Positions 15,791 to 24,560 of a stretch of 64,000 bases of DNA are shown piece by piece (position 1 is the first letter of the stretch; each line of letters opens with the position of its first letter). Position numbers and translations under genes: made by a program. This DNA is from an uncultured Alphaproteobacteria bacterium. GTDB lineage: Bacteria; Pseudomonadota; Alphaproteobacteria; RF32; CAG-239. The notes under the pieces were generated by a model. That model was not told where the DNA came from. It ran no database searches and saw only the letters and a program-made list of their open reading frames with translations. Location: the NCBI GenBank assembly GCA_944391425.1, contig CALXTO010000004.1:1-64000 (forward strand), in the 5' to 3' direction.

Positions 15791-16234
15791 TTATTTGCTT
15801 TGCGCATGCTGGTGTCTGGCCTTGTACATTGCCACAAAGTCTATGGGATTCAACATTAACGGAGGAAGTCCGCCGTTAAACAGCGTGCTGCTGATGGCCT
15901 GCCGAGCATAGGGGAAAAGCATGTGCGGAACTTCAATCATTAAGACCGGTTCTTTGTGCTCGTCCGGTATATTCAAATTTACTAAACCAGCGTAAATCAT
16001 TTCCATAATAAACAGTTTTTGTCCATTAACATTCCCGTCAATACGGAAACTTAATTCAACATTATATTGGTTGTCCTTTATATTTTGAGAGTGAATATCA
16101 ACATCTATTTTAATATCGGGCTGGCCCCGTTCGGCGAAAACTTCCGGCGCATGAGGAATTTCCAAGGACAAGTCCTTGATATACTGGTTTTGGATTATAA
16201 TGGCCGGAGCTTTATTTTCATTTGCATTATCCAT
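15791..16234 (-). CDS. secB: Protein-export chaperone SecB
   Basis: Tetrameric cytoplasmic chaperone that keeps precursors unfolded and delivers them to SecA. The 147-residue product matches the family from QNQYIKDLSLEIPHAPEVF through IEVPHMLFPYARQ and GGLPPLMLNPIDF, all characteristic SecB segments. It is divergent from the Tim44-domain gene and ends at a bidirectional terminator. SecB is a proteobacterial trait and supports the taxonomic reading. The many lipoproteins and secreted proteins in this window are its likely clients. Confidence 0.97.
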   Translation of the reverse strand: MDNANENKAPAIIIQNQYIKDLSLEIPHAPEVFAERGQPDIKIDVDIHSQNIKDNQYNVELSFRIDGNVNGQKLFIMEMIYAGLVNLNIPDEHKEPVLMIEVPHMLFPYARQAISSTLFNGGLPPLMLNPIDFVAMYKARHQHAQSK

Positions 16235-16311
16235 TTATATTCTCCTTTGGGAATTAGCTGATGGTTATATTCTTACACGCAAATTTTGTTCTGGTCAAAT
16301 GATAATAACAG

Positions 16312-16339
16312 TTGATAATAGTTATAAATAAGCTATATT
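16312..16339 (+). promoter_or_regulatory. Promoter of the Tim44-mltA-smr operon
   Basis: TTGATA (16312-16317), 16-base spacer, TATATT (16334-16339), about 25 bases before the ribosome binding site AAAGGA at 16355. Confidence 0.5.
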
Positions 16340-16370
16340 CAGCTTAATTAAAACAAAGGATTTGAAATTG

Positions 16371-17042
16371 ATGATGACACATTTGGATATTTTGGTTTTA
16401 TTGGTTGTCGTGGTATTGATTTTCCAAAGGCTGAGGAGCCTGCTCGGAACCCGACCGCCGGTGGAGGAACGCAAAATCCGTCTCAGTAAGGAAAACGCTG
16501 AAAAGCTGTATAATATTCTGATGACGGAAGCATCCAGCCAAAGCGCCGAAAAAGAACAGCTGCAACCGCAGGAAGAATTGGTGCCGGAAGGAGATTTGAG
16601 CGAACCGGAAAAAACTTTGCGAGAAATCCCCAACTTTAACAAAAGCGCGTTTCTTAAAAGCGCCGAAAAAGCTTTTCAAATTATTACCGAAGCTTTTAAC
16701 AAAGGCGATACGGAAACGCTGGAAATGCTGGTCAACAAAAAGATTTTCAAAAAGTTCCAAGACGTTATTGAAAAACGCAAAAACGAAGGGATTTCAGCAG
16801 AAACGGACTTTATCTGCTTTGATAAAGTAGAAATCGTTGCCGCCAAAATTACGACTCAGAAAAACGCTCAAATCAGCGTCGAATTTGTCTCCGAACAAGT
16901 TAACGTCCTGCGTAATTCCGATGACGAAGTCATTGAAGGCGACGAAAACTACATTCAGAACATTACGGACGTATGGACTTTTGAAAAGGCTTTGAACTCG
17001 ACCTCCCCCAACTGGCTTTTGATATCGACTAAAAAATCATGA
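16371..17042 (+). CDS. Tim44/TimA-like inner-membrane protein
   Basis: The 223-residue product has one N-terminal membrane segment (about residues 4-22), a charged linker and a C-terminal Tim44-like domain starting near residue 85 (FNKSAFLKSAEKAFQIITEAFNKGD). Such proteins are found in alphaproteobacteria at the secB locus and are related to mitochondrial Tim44; the Caulobacter member is called TimA. ATG 16371 was chosen (AAAGGA 10 bases upstream) over an upstream TTG. It overlaps mltA by 4 bases. Role is inferred as envelope or export related; the exact function in bacteria is not settled. Confidence 0.85.
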   Translation: MMTHLDILVLLVVVVLIFQRLRSLLGTRPPVEERKIRLSKENAEKLYNILMTEASSQSAEKEQLQPQEELVPEGDLSEPEKTLREIPNFNKSAFLKSAEKAFQIITEAFNKGDTETLEMLVNKKIFKKFQDVIEKRKNEGISAETDFICFDKVEIVAAKITTQKNAQISVEFVSEQVNVLRNSDDEVIEGDENYIQNITDVWTFEKALNSTSPNWLLISTKKS

Positions 17043-18241
17043 TGAAGAACCTGTGGAAACTTTTGCTTTTGCTGATACTTGTTCCCGGATGCGGAGAAGA
17101 GGGAAAAACGCCGATGCCGGACACAGAAAAAAATGTACAGGCGCCGGAAAAAATGCCGGCTCTGGCATTGAAAAAAAGCAGCTTCGGACAACTTCAAGCC
17201 TGGGACAAAGACGCGACGGAAGAATTGTTCCATGCATTTGAGCTCAACTGCAAAGCCATTAATAAAATGAAAACGCCGTTCCTCGGCAACGCGGAAATAA
17301 AGATTTCCACCGCGGAGTATCAGTCAATCTGCCGTAAATTCGCCAACATACGCCCGCAGGAACTGAAAGGTTTTATCGAACAAAACTTTACACCGTATCT
17401 GGTTATGTATAACGGCAGCAGCGAAGGCAAATTTACATCTTATTATGAGGCGGAAATCAAAGCATCGTACAACAAAAGCGGAAGTTATTCTGTCCCCGTG
17501 CACGGAAAACCGACTGACTTAATTGAATTTAATCCCCGTGATTTTGATCCGACATTGCCGTCAAAACGTCTGGTGGGTCGTGTACAAAACCAAAAACTGG
17601 TTCCTTATTATACCCGGGAAGAAATCGTCAACCGCGGAGTCAACGCCCCGGTTATCCTTTGGGGCGACAGCTATGTCGACATTTATATCATGCAAATTCA
17701 GGGATCCGCACTGGCCGTTTTGGATGACGGCAGCAAAGTCAGAATATCTTTTGCCGACACCAACGGTCGCCCGTTTAAGGGAATCGGCAGCATTCTGCTC
17801 TCCAAAGGTGTTTTGAAACCCGGACAAGCTTCCATGGGCAAAATAAAGAAATGGCTGAAACAAAACCCCAAAAACGCCGATCGCTACCTTAATGAAAACC
17901 AACGTTACGTTTTCCACCGCCTGAGCGGCGCCGAAGGGCCGATCGGCGCCATGGGACTGCCGTTGACGGCAGGAAGAAGTTTGGCCGTTGATAAACATTT
18001 TATTCCGCTGGGAAGTCTGTTGTGGCTGGAAACAACCGGACCGAACGGTGAAAAAATCGAAAAACTGGTGGCAGCGCAAGATATCGGCGGAGCTATTAAA
18101 GGGGCTGTCCGTGGCGATTATTTCTGGGGAAGCGGCGGAGACGAAGTTTTGGAACTGGCCGGCAAGATGAACGCCAAAGGACGTTATTTTATTCTGTTGC
18201 CGAAAACAGCGGAACGGGAGGTGGCAAACAATGGCCAATAA
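17039..18241 (+). CDS. mltA: Membrane-bound lytic murein transglycosylase A
   Basis: Cleaves the glycan strand of peptidoglycan to 1,6-anhydro-MurNAc ends. The 400-residue lipoprotein has a signal with lipobox VPGC (Cys18), an MltA domain, and a C-terminal 3D domain with its Asp motif (AAQDIGGAIKGAVRGDYFWG). The length fits. It is the second gene of a four-gene operon; its start overlaps the Tim44-domain gene and its end overlaps the next gene by 11 bases. Its products are substrates for AnmK, encoded elsewhere in the window. Confidence 0.95.
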   Translation: MMKNLWKLLLLLILVPGCGEEGKTPMPDTEKNVQAPEKMPALALKKSSFGQLQAWDKDATEELFHAFELNCKAINKMKTPFLGNAEIKISTAEYQSICRKFANIRPQELKGFIEQNFTPYLVMYNGSSEGKFTSYYEAEIKASYNKSGSYSVPVHGKPTDLIEFNPRDFDPTLPSKRLVGRVQNQKLVPYYTREEIVNRGVNAPVILWGDSYVDIYIMQIQGSALAVLDDGSKVRISFADTNGRPFKGIGSILLSKGVLKPGQASMGKIKKWLKQNPKNADRYLNENQRYVFHRLSGAEGPIGAMGLPLTAGRSLAVDKHFIPLGSLLWLETTGPNGEKIEKLVAAQDIGGAIKGAVRGDYFWGSGGDEVLELAGKMNAKGRYFILLPKTAEREVANNGQ

Positions 18242-18728
18242 AAAAAGAATAAACCGGGCGGACGAACTTGTTTTTAAAGCTTTTAAAAAGGCGGTTGAAG
18301 ACGGGAAAATTCATATCTGCCTGATTAACAGCCGCATAAATCGACCGGCATCTCCAGTTTATAACCCTTGGGAAATGCTGCTCCCGGTGTTGGTTCCCGT
18401 TATTATCGGGCTGATTTTGATTTTGGCGGTAGGACCGCTTTTCGGGCTGTTTTTTATGGTCGGGCTGATTATGGTTTCCTCCACGCTGGTTCGTAAAAAG
18501 CAGGATCATCAGTTGCTGGAGCGCAGCAAAAATTTTCTGCTTTCTGATTTTGAAAATTGCAACAAATTGTGGGATTTCGGCGGCGTGGTTCTGGTTAATG
18601 CCGAAAACAAAAAATCAGGCTGCGTTTCTCCCGACGCGGACTGGAAAGAATTTGTCATTCGCAATTTTTCCGACCTGATGGTCGAAAAGAAAGAAAAAGA
18701 AGAGCAAAACCATGAAGAGGCTGCCTGA
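18231..18728 (+). CDS. Membrane protein of unknown function in the mltA-smr operon
   Basis: The 165-residue product has a basic N-terminal region, two close hydrophobic segments (about 47-67 and 69-85) forming a hairpin, and a charged C-terminal domain ending in a Lys/Glu-rich tail. I recognise no family. It overlaps mltA by 11 bases and smr by 17 bases, so it is translated as part of the operon. It is an insertion relative to the common alphaproteobacterial order in which smr follows mltA directly. Confidence 0.7.
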   Translation: MANKKRINRADELVFKAFKKAVEDGKIHICLINSRINRPASPVYNPWEMLLPVLVPVIIGLILILAVGPLFGLFFMVGLIMVSSTLVRKKQDHQLLERSKNFLLSDFENCNKLWDFGGVVLVNAENKKSGCVSPDADWKEFVIRNFSDLMVEKKEKEEQNHEEAA

Positions 18729-19257
18729 CGTAGGAAAACCGACGGATAATGACGCCTGGACTGAAGCCGTAAAAGGCGTCAAGCGCCTTCCGCCAAAGGA
18801 GGAAAAACCCTCTCCGCCGCTGATTATCGGAGAAATTTCCCCAACTGTTGATTATGCAAAAGTTTACGGCGGAAATTCGCTAGAAGAACTGACCATCGGC
18901 TCAACCGACAATGTTGACAAACGTACCGCTGAAAAATTCAAGCGGGGAGAATTTCCCATTCAGAAAACGCTTGATTTGCACGGTTATTTTGAAAAGGACG
19001 CTTATGACGCCGTCGAGGCTTTTATAAAAAATGCTTACCTGCAGGGATTGCGCTGCGTTTTGATCATTACGGGCAAAGGGCGGCAAAAAGAAAGCGACGA
19101 CTGGTATGACAAAAGAGGCATTCTGAAAGAAAGCGTTCCCAATTGGCTGAATGCTCCGCAACTGCGCCCCCTGATTTTAAGTTTTTCCTATGCCCGTCCG
19201 GAAGATGGCGGCGAAGGCGCTCTTTATATTCTACTCAGAAGACAGCGCAACCGCTAA
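18712..19257 (+). CDS. Smr-domain protein
   Basis: The 181-residue product has an Smr domain from about residue 85: TLDLHGYFEKDAYDAVEAFI, then VLIITGKGRQ, with the LDLHG and TGKG motifs. Smr domains are nicking or RNA-cleaving nucleases, or bind such substrates; SmrB acts on mRNA at collided ribosomes. The family found next to mltA in alphaproteobacteria lacks MutS parts, as here. Its stop overlaps the convergent ABC transporter stop, and no terminator separates the two. Confidence 0.9.
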   Translation: MKRLPDVGKPTDNDAWTEAVKGVKRLPPKEEKPSPPLIIGEISPTVDYAKVYGGNSLEELTIGSTDNVDKRTAEKFKRGEFPIQKTLDLHGYFEKDAYDAVEAFIKNAYLQGLRCVLIITGKGRQKESDDWYDKRGILKESVPNWLNAPQLRPLILSFSYARPEDGGEGALYILLRRQRNR

Positions 19258-21029
19258 GCGGCGTTTTTGAACTGGGCATTGTACAAAGCGCTGTAAGCGC
19301 CTTTTTTGTTGCGCAGCAATTCGTCATGCGTGCCTTTTTCGGCAATTTGCCCGTCATTAATGACGATAATTTCGTCGGCATTGCGGATGGTGGACAAACG
19401 GTGGGCAATCACAAAGACCGTGCGATCCTGCATCAGGTTTTCAATTGCTTTCTGAACAACGGCTTCGGCTTTGTTATCCAACGCGGAAGTCGCCTCGTCC
19501 AAAATTACGACCGGAGCATTTTTGACAAAAGCGCGGGCTATTGCCAATCGTTGGCGCTGCCCTCCGGACAACAAAGTGCCCCGCTCGCCAATCTCGGTAT
19601 CAAGCCCCTGTTCCAGTCCATCGACAAAGTCTTTCAGATAGGCCATTTCCAATGCCCTGGTAATTTCTTCCTCACCGGCATCAGGCTTGCCCATCAGGAT
19701 ATTGTCGCGAATGGTACCCGAAAATAAAAAGTTATCCTGAAAAACAACGGCAATGTTATCGCGAAGGCTAGCCAGCGAAAAATCCCGGATATCTTTCCCG
19801 TCAATCTGGATGCTGCCGGAATCGATGTCATAAAAACGCGGCAGCAGATTAACCAGCGTCGATTTGCCACCGCCGGAATTACCGACCAGAGCCGTGGTTG
19901 TTCCGGCCCGGACCGCCAGATTTATATGTTTAAGCACCATGGTTCCGGGAACGTAAGAAAAACATACGTCATCGAACCGGATTTCTTTTTTGATTCCTCT
20001 TAGAACCGCGGCTCCTTTTTTGTCACTGATGGCGGGTTTGAGCTGCAAAATTTCAAAAATACGCTCAATGGCCAGAAAAGAAACCTGAACAGCACTGAAA
20101 TTTTTACCGATATTCTTAATCGGCGTATAAAGCATAATCAATGCGGTTATAAAAGATACAAAATTGCCGCTGGTAATGGTTCCGTTGACAATCAAGTAAC
20201 TTCCGTAGCCGATAACACCGCCAACCCCGATGGAAACGGCAACGTGCATCATCGGCGTCATCCACCCGGTTTTCTGAACCATTTTGATGGTCAGTTTAAA
20301 CAGTTTGGTAATCGTCGAATCGTATTTGTCAAAGATCTGCTGCTGCAGGTTATAAGAGGCTATGGTCTTGTTGCCGGCGCAGGTTTCATTATAGTGGGTA
20401 ACAATCACCGCTGTTTCTTTGACCGTATTCTGCACTACGCCTTTTATCATTTTGCGCACCCGGGCCAGAGGCAAAAGCGCAGCGGTCAAAACAACGATTG
20501 CAATAATGGAAAGCTGCCAGGAATTGTATATCAGTACGCTGACCAACGCAATTGATGAACAAATGCGGGATACAAACAAACGGACGTTGTCCATCAGGCC
20601 GACACAAGCCGAATCGACATCTGTCGAAAAACGCTGGATAACGAACCCCGAATCGTTATGCTCGCAATAAGCCGGCTCTAAAGACAACAGTTTTTTGAAA
20701 AGCGCTCTTTTGACATCCGTTTTAATCTTTGAGCCAACCCATTCGTTCATATACAAAGCAACATAGTTTAAAGCTCCCTGAACAATGGTAAAACCGACAA
20801 TCAGCAACGGAATATAAGCCGGAGAGCGGTCGCTTTTATCAACCAGAACAATATCCATATACGGTTTGAGCGCTAAGGCAATCACGGCGTCCAGCGCACC
20901 GATGGGAATACACAGTGCAATGGCCAAAAAAGCGCGAAAAGCATAGGGCTTAACAAACGGCCACATAATTTTGTAATGTTCCAAAAATGGAAGCTTGGGA
21001 GATTCTTTGAGTTCTTTATGCGAAGCCAT
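19254..21029 (-). CDS. ABC transporter, MsbA-like exporter (membrane and ATPase in one chain)
   Basis: The 591-residue half-transporter has six membrane segments in the first 320 residues and a nucleotide-binding domain with Walker A GNSGGGKST (Lys near residue 389), signature LSGGQRQR, Walker B VVILDEATSALD and the H-loop IAHRLST. It is of the MsbA/lipid-flippase type and probably moves lipid A-core or another lipid across the inner membrane, though drug export cannot be excluded. It is followed by a DUF1294 gene upstream in the same direction (14 bases). Its 3' end overlaps that of smr by 4 bases on the opposite strand. Confidence 0.88.
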   Translation of the reverse strand: MASHKELKESPKLPFLEHYKIMWPFVKPYAFRAFLAIALCIPIGALDAVIALALKPYMDIVLVDKSDRSPAYIPLLIVGFTIVQGALNYVALYMNEWVGSKIKTDVKRALFKKLLSLEPAYCEHNDSGFVIQRFSTDVDSACVGLMDNVRLFVSRICSSIALVSVLIYNSWQLSIIAIVVLTAALLPLARVRKMIKGVVQNTVKETAVIVTHYNETCAGNKTIASYNLQQQIFDKYDSTITKLFKLTIKMVQKTGWMTPMMHVAVSIGVGGVIGYGSYLIVNGTITSGNFVSFITALIMLYTPIKNIGKNFSAVQVSFLAIERIFEILQLKPAISDKKGAAVLRGIKKEIRFDDVCFSYVPGTMVLKHINLAVRAGTTTALVGNSGGGKSTLVNLLPRFYDIDSGSIQIDGKDIRDFSLASLRDNIAVVFQDNFLFSGTIRDNILMGKPDAGEEEITRALEMAYLKDFVDGLEQGLDTEIGERGTLLSGGQRQRLAIARAFVKNAPVVILDEATSALDNKAEAVVQKAIENLMQDRTVFVIAHRLSTIRNADEIIVINDGQIAEKGTHDELLRNKKGAYSALYNAQFKNAA

Positions 21030-21043
21030 TTTAAATCCTTGGT

Positions 21044-21481
21044 TCAGAGTAAATGCAAAAATTTGAGAATCAGATAAACTGCGGCAAATTCCATGACAAT
21101 CATCAGCTTATAGGTCATCTGGTAGCTTTTTTTGGCTGTTTTGTGGCGAAAAACTCGTTGCGCCGCATATGCGCCCAGCCAGCCGCCGAGAAACTCAAGC
21201 ATATGCAAATCCCGTTCCGGGACACGCCAATCACCGCGCACAGCCGCACGTTTGTCAACCCAGTAGGCGATAAAAGTGCTGAAATTTATGAATATCAGCT
21301 GAAAAACCACAAATAACAGCATGGTTTTGGCGCTGAAAATGCTGGTGCGGAAATAGTGAGTTTCGATAAAATAAGCCGAACCGATAATCATGGCGCTGCT
21401 CAAAAGAAAAAAACGGTTGCGGCGCAGCGGATAAACTAATGCCGCCAGCCCCAGCAGAATAGCCGTAAAGGTTATTACCAT
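21044..21481 (-). CDS. DUF1294 membrane protein
   Basis: The 145-residue product has four hydrophobic segments and the family core WVDKRAAVRGDWRVPE, LEFLGGWLGAYAAQ and FRHKTAKKSY. Function of the family is unknown. ATG 21481 was chosen because AAGGA lies about 10 bases upstream; an in-frame TTG at 21505 is possible. It precedes the MsbA-like gene by 14 bases and is probably co-transcribed with it. Confidence 0.85.
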   Translation of the reverse strand: MVITFTAILLGLAALVYPLRRNRFFLLSSAMIIGSAYFIETHYFRTSIFSAKTMLLFVVFQLIFINFSTFIAYWVDKRAAVRGDWRVPERDLHMLEFLGGWLGAYAAQRVFRHKTAKKSYQMTYKLMIVMEFAAVYLILKFLHLL

Positions 21482-21638
21482 ATTGCGGAGTTTCCTTGTT
21501 CTCAAAATTAATCCGCGAGCAGTTTAGTATATTTTTTTTAATTTGCAAATAGTGAATAAGTAAAAAAAATATAATGTTATTTTGATTTTTGTTTTTATAA
21601 TCAGAGTATTGGAAAATTTAAAACCTGAGGATGTTCCG

Positions 21639-22247
21639 ATGAAAAGAAATATAATGGTCTTGCCGGCTTTCTTATTGATACTGGTTTCCTGCAGCAATAC
21701 ACGGGAAATTACGATTCAGGATATCATGTTTGACGAAACGGGAAACGAAGTTATTGCCGAACAGTCGGTCGAGGCGGTCAGAATTCCGGACAAAGTTCCG
21801 GCGGCAGCATCTCCTGCCAGATACCGTCTGCAAACCAGAAGCGACCGTTATGATGCCAACCACATCAATCCGCAGGTTTATGCTATTGCCGCCACCCGGG
21901 CCACCAATAAAATGTTGGATGAAACAGCTGAATTTTACGAAAATCCGGACGGAGACGTGTTCCTTTATATTGCGGACATTAAGAAAGCCGACCGCAAACT
22001 GCCGGATGGTATTTATTCAGCAGCCCGGACAACGCGCGATATTATTGAAGGCTCCAAGACATTTAAAGTCGTCAATGATATGAAAGAAGCTGATTACTAT
22101 CTGGAAACCGTTATTGATAACGCCGGCACCCCGGAAGAGCCGATTTTAGTTTACAAGCTTATTTTGTTTGATGGTAAAAATAATAAAATTAACGAGTGGA
22201 CCGAAACGATGAGACGAGTCCGTAACGATGACCGAAGCTGGTGGTAA
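21639..22247 (+). CDS. LpoB-like lipoprotein
   Basis: The 202-residue lipoprotein has signal MKRNIMVLPAFLLILVSC with lipobox LVSC. The mature part contains ATNKMLDETAEFYE, DVFLYIADIKKADRKLPDG and SKTFKVVNDMKEADYYLE, which follow the pattern of LpoB, the outer-membrane activator of the bifunctional penicillin-binding protein. The start was set at 21639 (TGAGG 8 bases upstream), not at the earlier ATG of the open frame. The next gene starts on its stop codon (TAATG). Function as a murein-synthesis activator is inferred from family resemblance only. Confidence 0.65.
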   Translation: MKRNIMVLPAFLLILVSCSNTREITIQDIMFDETGNEVIAEQSVEAVRIPDKVPAAASPARYRLQTRSDRYDANHINPQVYAIAATRATNKMLDETAEFYENPDGDVFLYIADIKKADRKLPDGIYSAARTTRDIIEGSKTFKVVNDMKEADYYLETVIDNAGTPEEPILVYKLILFDGKNNKINEWTETMRRVRNDDRSWW

Positions 22248-23254
22248 TGCCGGGCAATCTGCAGAAATATCTGTTTGCCTTTTTGCTGGCTTCCGGTCCG
22301 GCTATTACGACCTTGGCTGCAGAAGGAGAGACAGCGGCCATTTACGCAACAATCTGCGAACCGATTAAAGACGGAGAAGCTAAGTCTTCGGCTCGGGTGC
22401 GTGCCACCGACAAAGCCTGTTTTAAGGCGGTTGAAAAAATTTCACAATTACAGGAATACCGAAACCAATATCCGACTCATGATTTTAACGTCATGGTTTA
22501 TAAAATCGTCGACAATTATCTGGAAGACCTGACCATCCGTACCACGGAACAGGATGCAGAACAATTATGCGTCGAAGTTACCGGTTATTTACAGGAAAAA
22601 AACATTAAAACGGCAATCGCCGAAAATATGCAAAAACATGAGAAAGAAACGTCTCAATATCCGGAAGCGCTGGATATAGAAGACCGGCAAGCAGCTCTGC
22701 AGCCAATTGTTACCGAACTGCCGCCCAAACCGGAGATTACCATTAAAAAAGAAATTGCCGCCGAAGAAATTTTAGATGAAACCCATTCGGAACATTCAGA
22801 GAAAACTCGGGTTTGGGTTGAGCCGACGGAATTTTTTAACAAAACCTCCACCAGTGCCTTTGCCGAAGAAATAAAACAAGCGCTGCGCCAGGAAAAAGAC
22901 ACATCTTTTGCCGCCAGTGAAAAAAACGCGGATTATATTCTGAAAAGTAAAGTCCTGCGTGCCAAAGTTGATCCCATCAACAGTCAGACAAACCGCCTGC
23001 AAATGGTTATTGCCGTTGAGCTGGTCAATACCCGGAATAAAAAGAATTTCCTGGAACATCAGAACCGCTTTATTTTATTTGAAAGCTCCGAAGACGAACA
23101 GATCGTCGCCAACTCGCTGATGAAAAAGCTGCTACGCCAGGCCGTGAAAAATATTGCCGCCAAGATTGAAAATTCTCAAAACAAACCGGAAGCCATTATT
23201 ACGCCTCCGGCGGCCGCAAATTATTCTTCTGTTCCGTCATCCCAGGCTTCGTGA
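22247..23254 (+). CDS. Secreted protein paired with the LpoB-like lipoprotein
   Basis: The 335-residue product has a signal peptide (LFAFLLASGPAITTLA). The N-terminal domain (about 30-130; GEAKSSARVRATDKACFKAVEKISQ, seen in parts) resembles the flagellar T-ring FlgT N-terminal / LPP20 type, where an A-R-x-x-A stretch is typical. A charged linker follows, and a second domain (about 185-315) has strands NADYILKSKVLRAKVD and LQMVIAVELVN like CsgG/LpoB-type lipoproteins. TAATG coupling links it to the gene before. Its end overlaps the convergent helical protein gene by 34 bases. I infer a periplasmic partner of the LpoB-like protein. Confidence 0.6.
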   Translation: MPGNLQKYLFAFLLASGPAITTLAAEGETAAIYATICEPIKDGEAKSSARVRATDKACFKAVEKISQLQEYRNQYPTHDFNVMVYKIVDNYLEDLTIRTTEQDAEQLCVEVTGYLQEKNIKTAIAENMQKHEKETSQYPEALDIEDRQAALQPIVTELPPKPEITIKKEIAAEEILDETHSEHSEKTRVWVEPTEFFNKTSTSAFAEEIKQALRQEKDTSFAASEKNADYILKSKVLRAKVDPINSQTNRLQMVIAVELVNTRNKKNFLEHQNRFILFESSEDEQIVANSLMKKLLRQAVKNIAAKIENSQNKPEAIITPPAAANYSSVPSSQAS

Positions 23255-23994
23255 GTTTTGATATTGCGGACGGCAACCGAAATGTTGCGCAGAGGTTTCC
23301 GACCGCTGGAAATCCCAAAAGCTTCTATTTTGGCAGCAAGAGAATCTTCTATTTTAGAGCAAAAAGCATCGTCGAAATTGACGTACAAAATGATCTCCAG
23401 CTCAGGAAAGCCTCTGTCGTCATAAAGCTCATACTCATAAGCGCATAAGTAGTCCGCGCTGTTTTCCAGAACCAATTTTTGAATATTTTTAAACTGCTCC
23501 TGATAGTTTCCGACCCGGTATACGTCGGCAAAATCAAATAACAGCGGGTCGTCATCATATATTCCGGGAAATGCAGACAGCCTTTCTAACAGCGAAATAT
23601 TGCCGGTTATGATCGAAAATTTGGACAACACCGGATAAAAATCCTCAATATTCTCCCGCAGGTTTTCAAAACGAGGCTTGAGCAAAATACCGGCCATGTC
23701 AACCAATCCCAAGTTAAGCAGATTTTCAATATAAACCTGTTCAAAATACGGCGAAATGCTGCCGCCGATATCCCATATTTTATGCGCCAACGCTTTTGAT
23801 TTGCTGCGGTTGCCGAGCATATTCTGCTCGAACATCATGGTTATCAACCCTTCTATGTTGTTGGGATTTGTACGCATTCCGGCATATATCTGCTGCTCAA
23901 TTTTTATAATCTCCGCGCCGCGGTTATAGTCCAAGCGGTAAAGCTGTTCGAGCAAAGCTTCAAAATCCGGAGTCTGCAGACTATTTTCTTCCAT
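23221..23994 (-). CDS. Helical-repeat protein of unknown function
   Basis: The 257-residue cytoplasmic product is rich in helices (AEIIKIEQQIYAG, GNRSKSKALAHKIWDIGG, YIENLLNLGLVDMAG) in a TPR-like pattern, followed by a strand-rich C-terminal part (LEIILYVNFDDAF). No family recognised. ATG 23994 was chosen: a strong AGGAGG lies 8 bases upstream, and the start sits 1 base after the dtd stop, so it is coupled to dtd. The 34-base convergent overlap with the neighbour at its 3' end is unusual. Confidence 0.65.
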   Translation of the reverse strand: MEENSLQTPDFEALLEQLYRLDYNRGAEIIKIEQQIYAGMRTNPNNIEGLITMMFEQNMLGNRSKSKALAHKIWDIGGSISPYFEQVYIENLLNLGLVDMAGILLKPRFENLRENIEDFYPVLSKFSIITGNISLLERLSAFPGIYDDDPLLFDFADVYRVGNYQEQFKNIQKLVLENSADYLCAYEYELYDDRGFPELEIILYVNFDDAFCSKIEDSLAAKIEAFGISSGRKPLRNISVAVRNIKTHEAWDDGTEE

Positions 23995-23995
23995 T

Positions 23996-24445
23996 TCAAC
24001 CCTCCTGCCTTTTTTCCAATAAGAATGTTGCCGGCCCGTCATTAATAAGGTGAACTTTCATCTCTGCCTGAAATATTCCGGTTTGGACCGGCAGAGGCAC
24101 CTGCCGCAGACAGGTCGTAAAATACTCATATAAAACTTTTGCATCTTCCGGCAAGGCCGCGTTTTCAAAACCCGGACGATTGCCGCGGCCGGTATCTCCG
24201 GCCAAAGTAAATTGTGATACAACCAAAACGGAGCCTTTGACATCCTGCACCGAAATATTCATCTTTCCGACACTGTCTTCAAAAATACGCAGGTTTGAAA
24301 CCTTACGGGCCAGATATTCGGCTTCGGCTCTGCCGTCGCCTTTTTCCACCCCCAAAAAAACCAACAGTCCTCTGCCGACGGCAGAAACCTCCTGCCCGCC
24401 GACGACAACTTTTGCTTCCGATACCCTTTGTACTAAAGCACGCAT
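23996..24445 (-). CDS. dtd: D-aminoacyl-tRNA deacylase
   Basis: Removes D-amino acids (and glycine) mischarged on tRNA. The 149-residue product has the two signatures: SQFTLAGD (catalytic side) and the Gly-cisPro loop, here NDGPATF where most have NxGPVT. The length fits. It is the first gene of a two-gene unit with the helical-repeat protein. A perfect TATAAT at 24478-24473 upstream could be its -10 element. It fits the translation-quality theme of the window. Confidence 0.95.
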   Translation of the reverse strand: MRALVQRVSEAKVVVGGQEVSAVGRGLLVFLGVEKGDGRAEAEYLARKVSNLRIFEDSVGKMNISVQDVKGSVLVVSQFTLAGDTGRGNRPGFENAALPEDAKVLYEYFTTCLRQVPLPVQTGIFQAEMKVHLINDGPATFLLEKRQEG

Positions 24446-24560
24446 TCTTTTTTCCTTATAAATCCTGCAATAATTATATTGCCATTAGGTTTAAGATAGA
24501 TTAACAGAAAAAATTTTTCATTTCTGAAAAATCAGGCGCCTTCCTGCCCGGAACAGCGGC

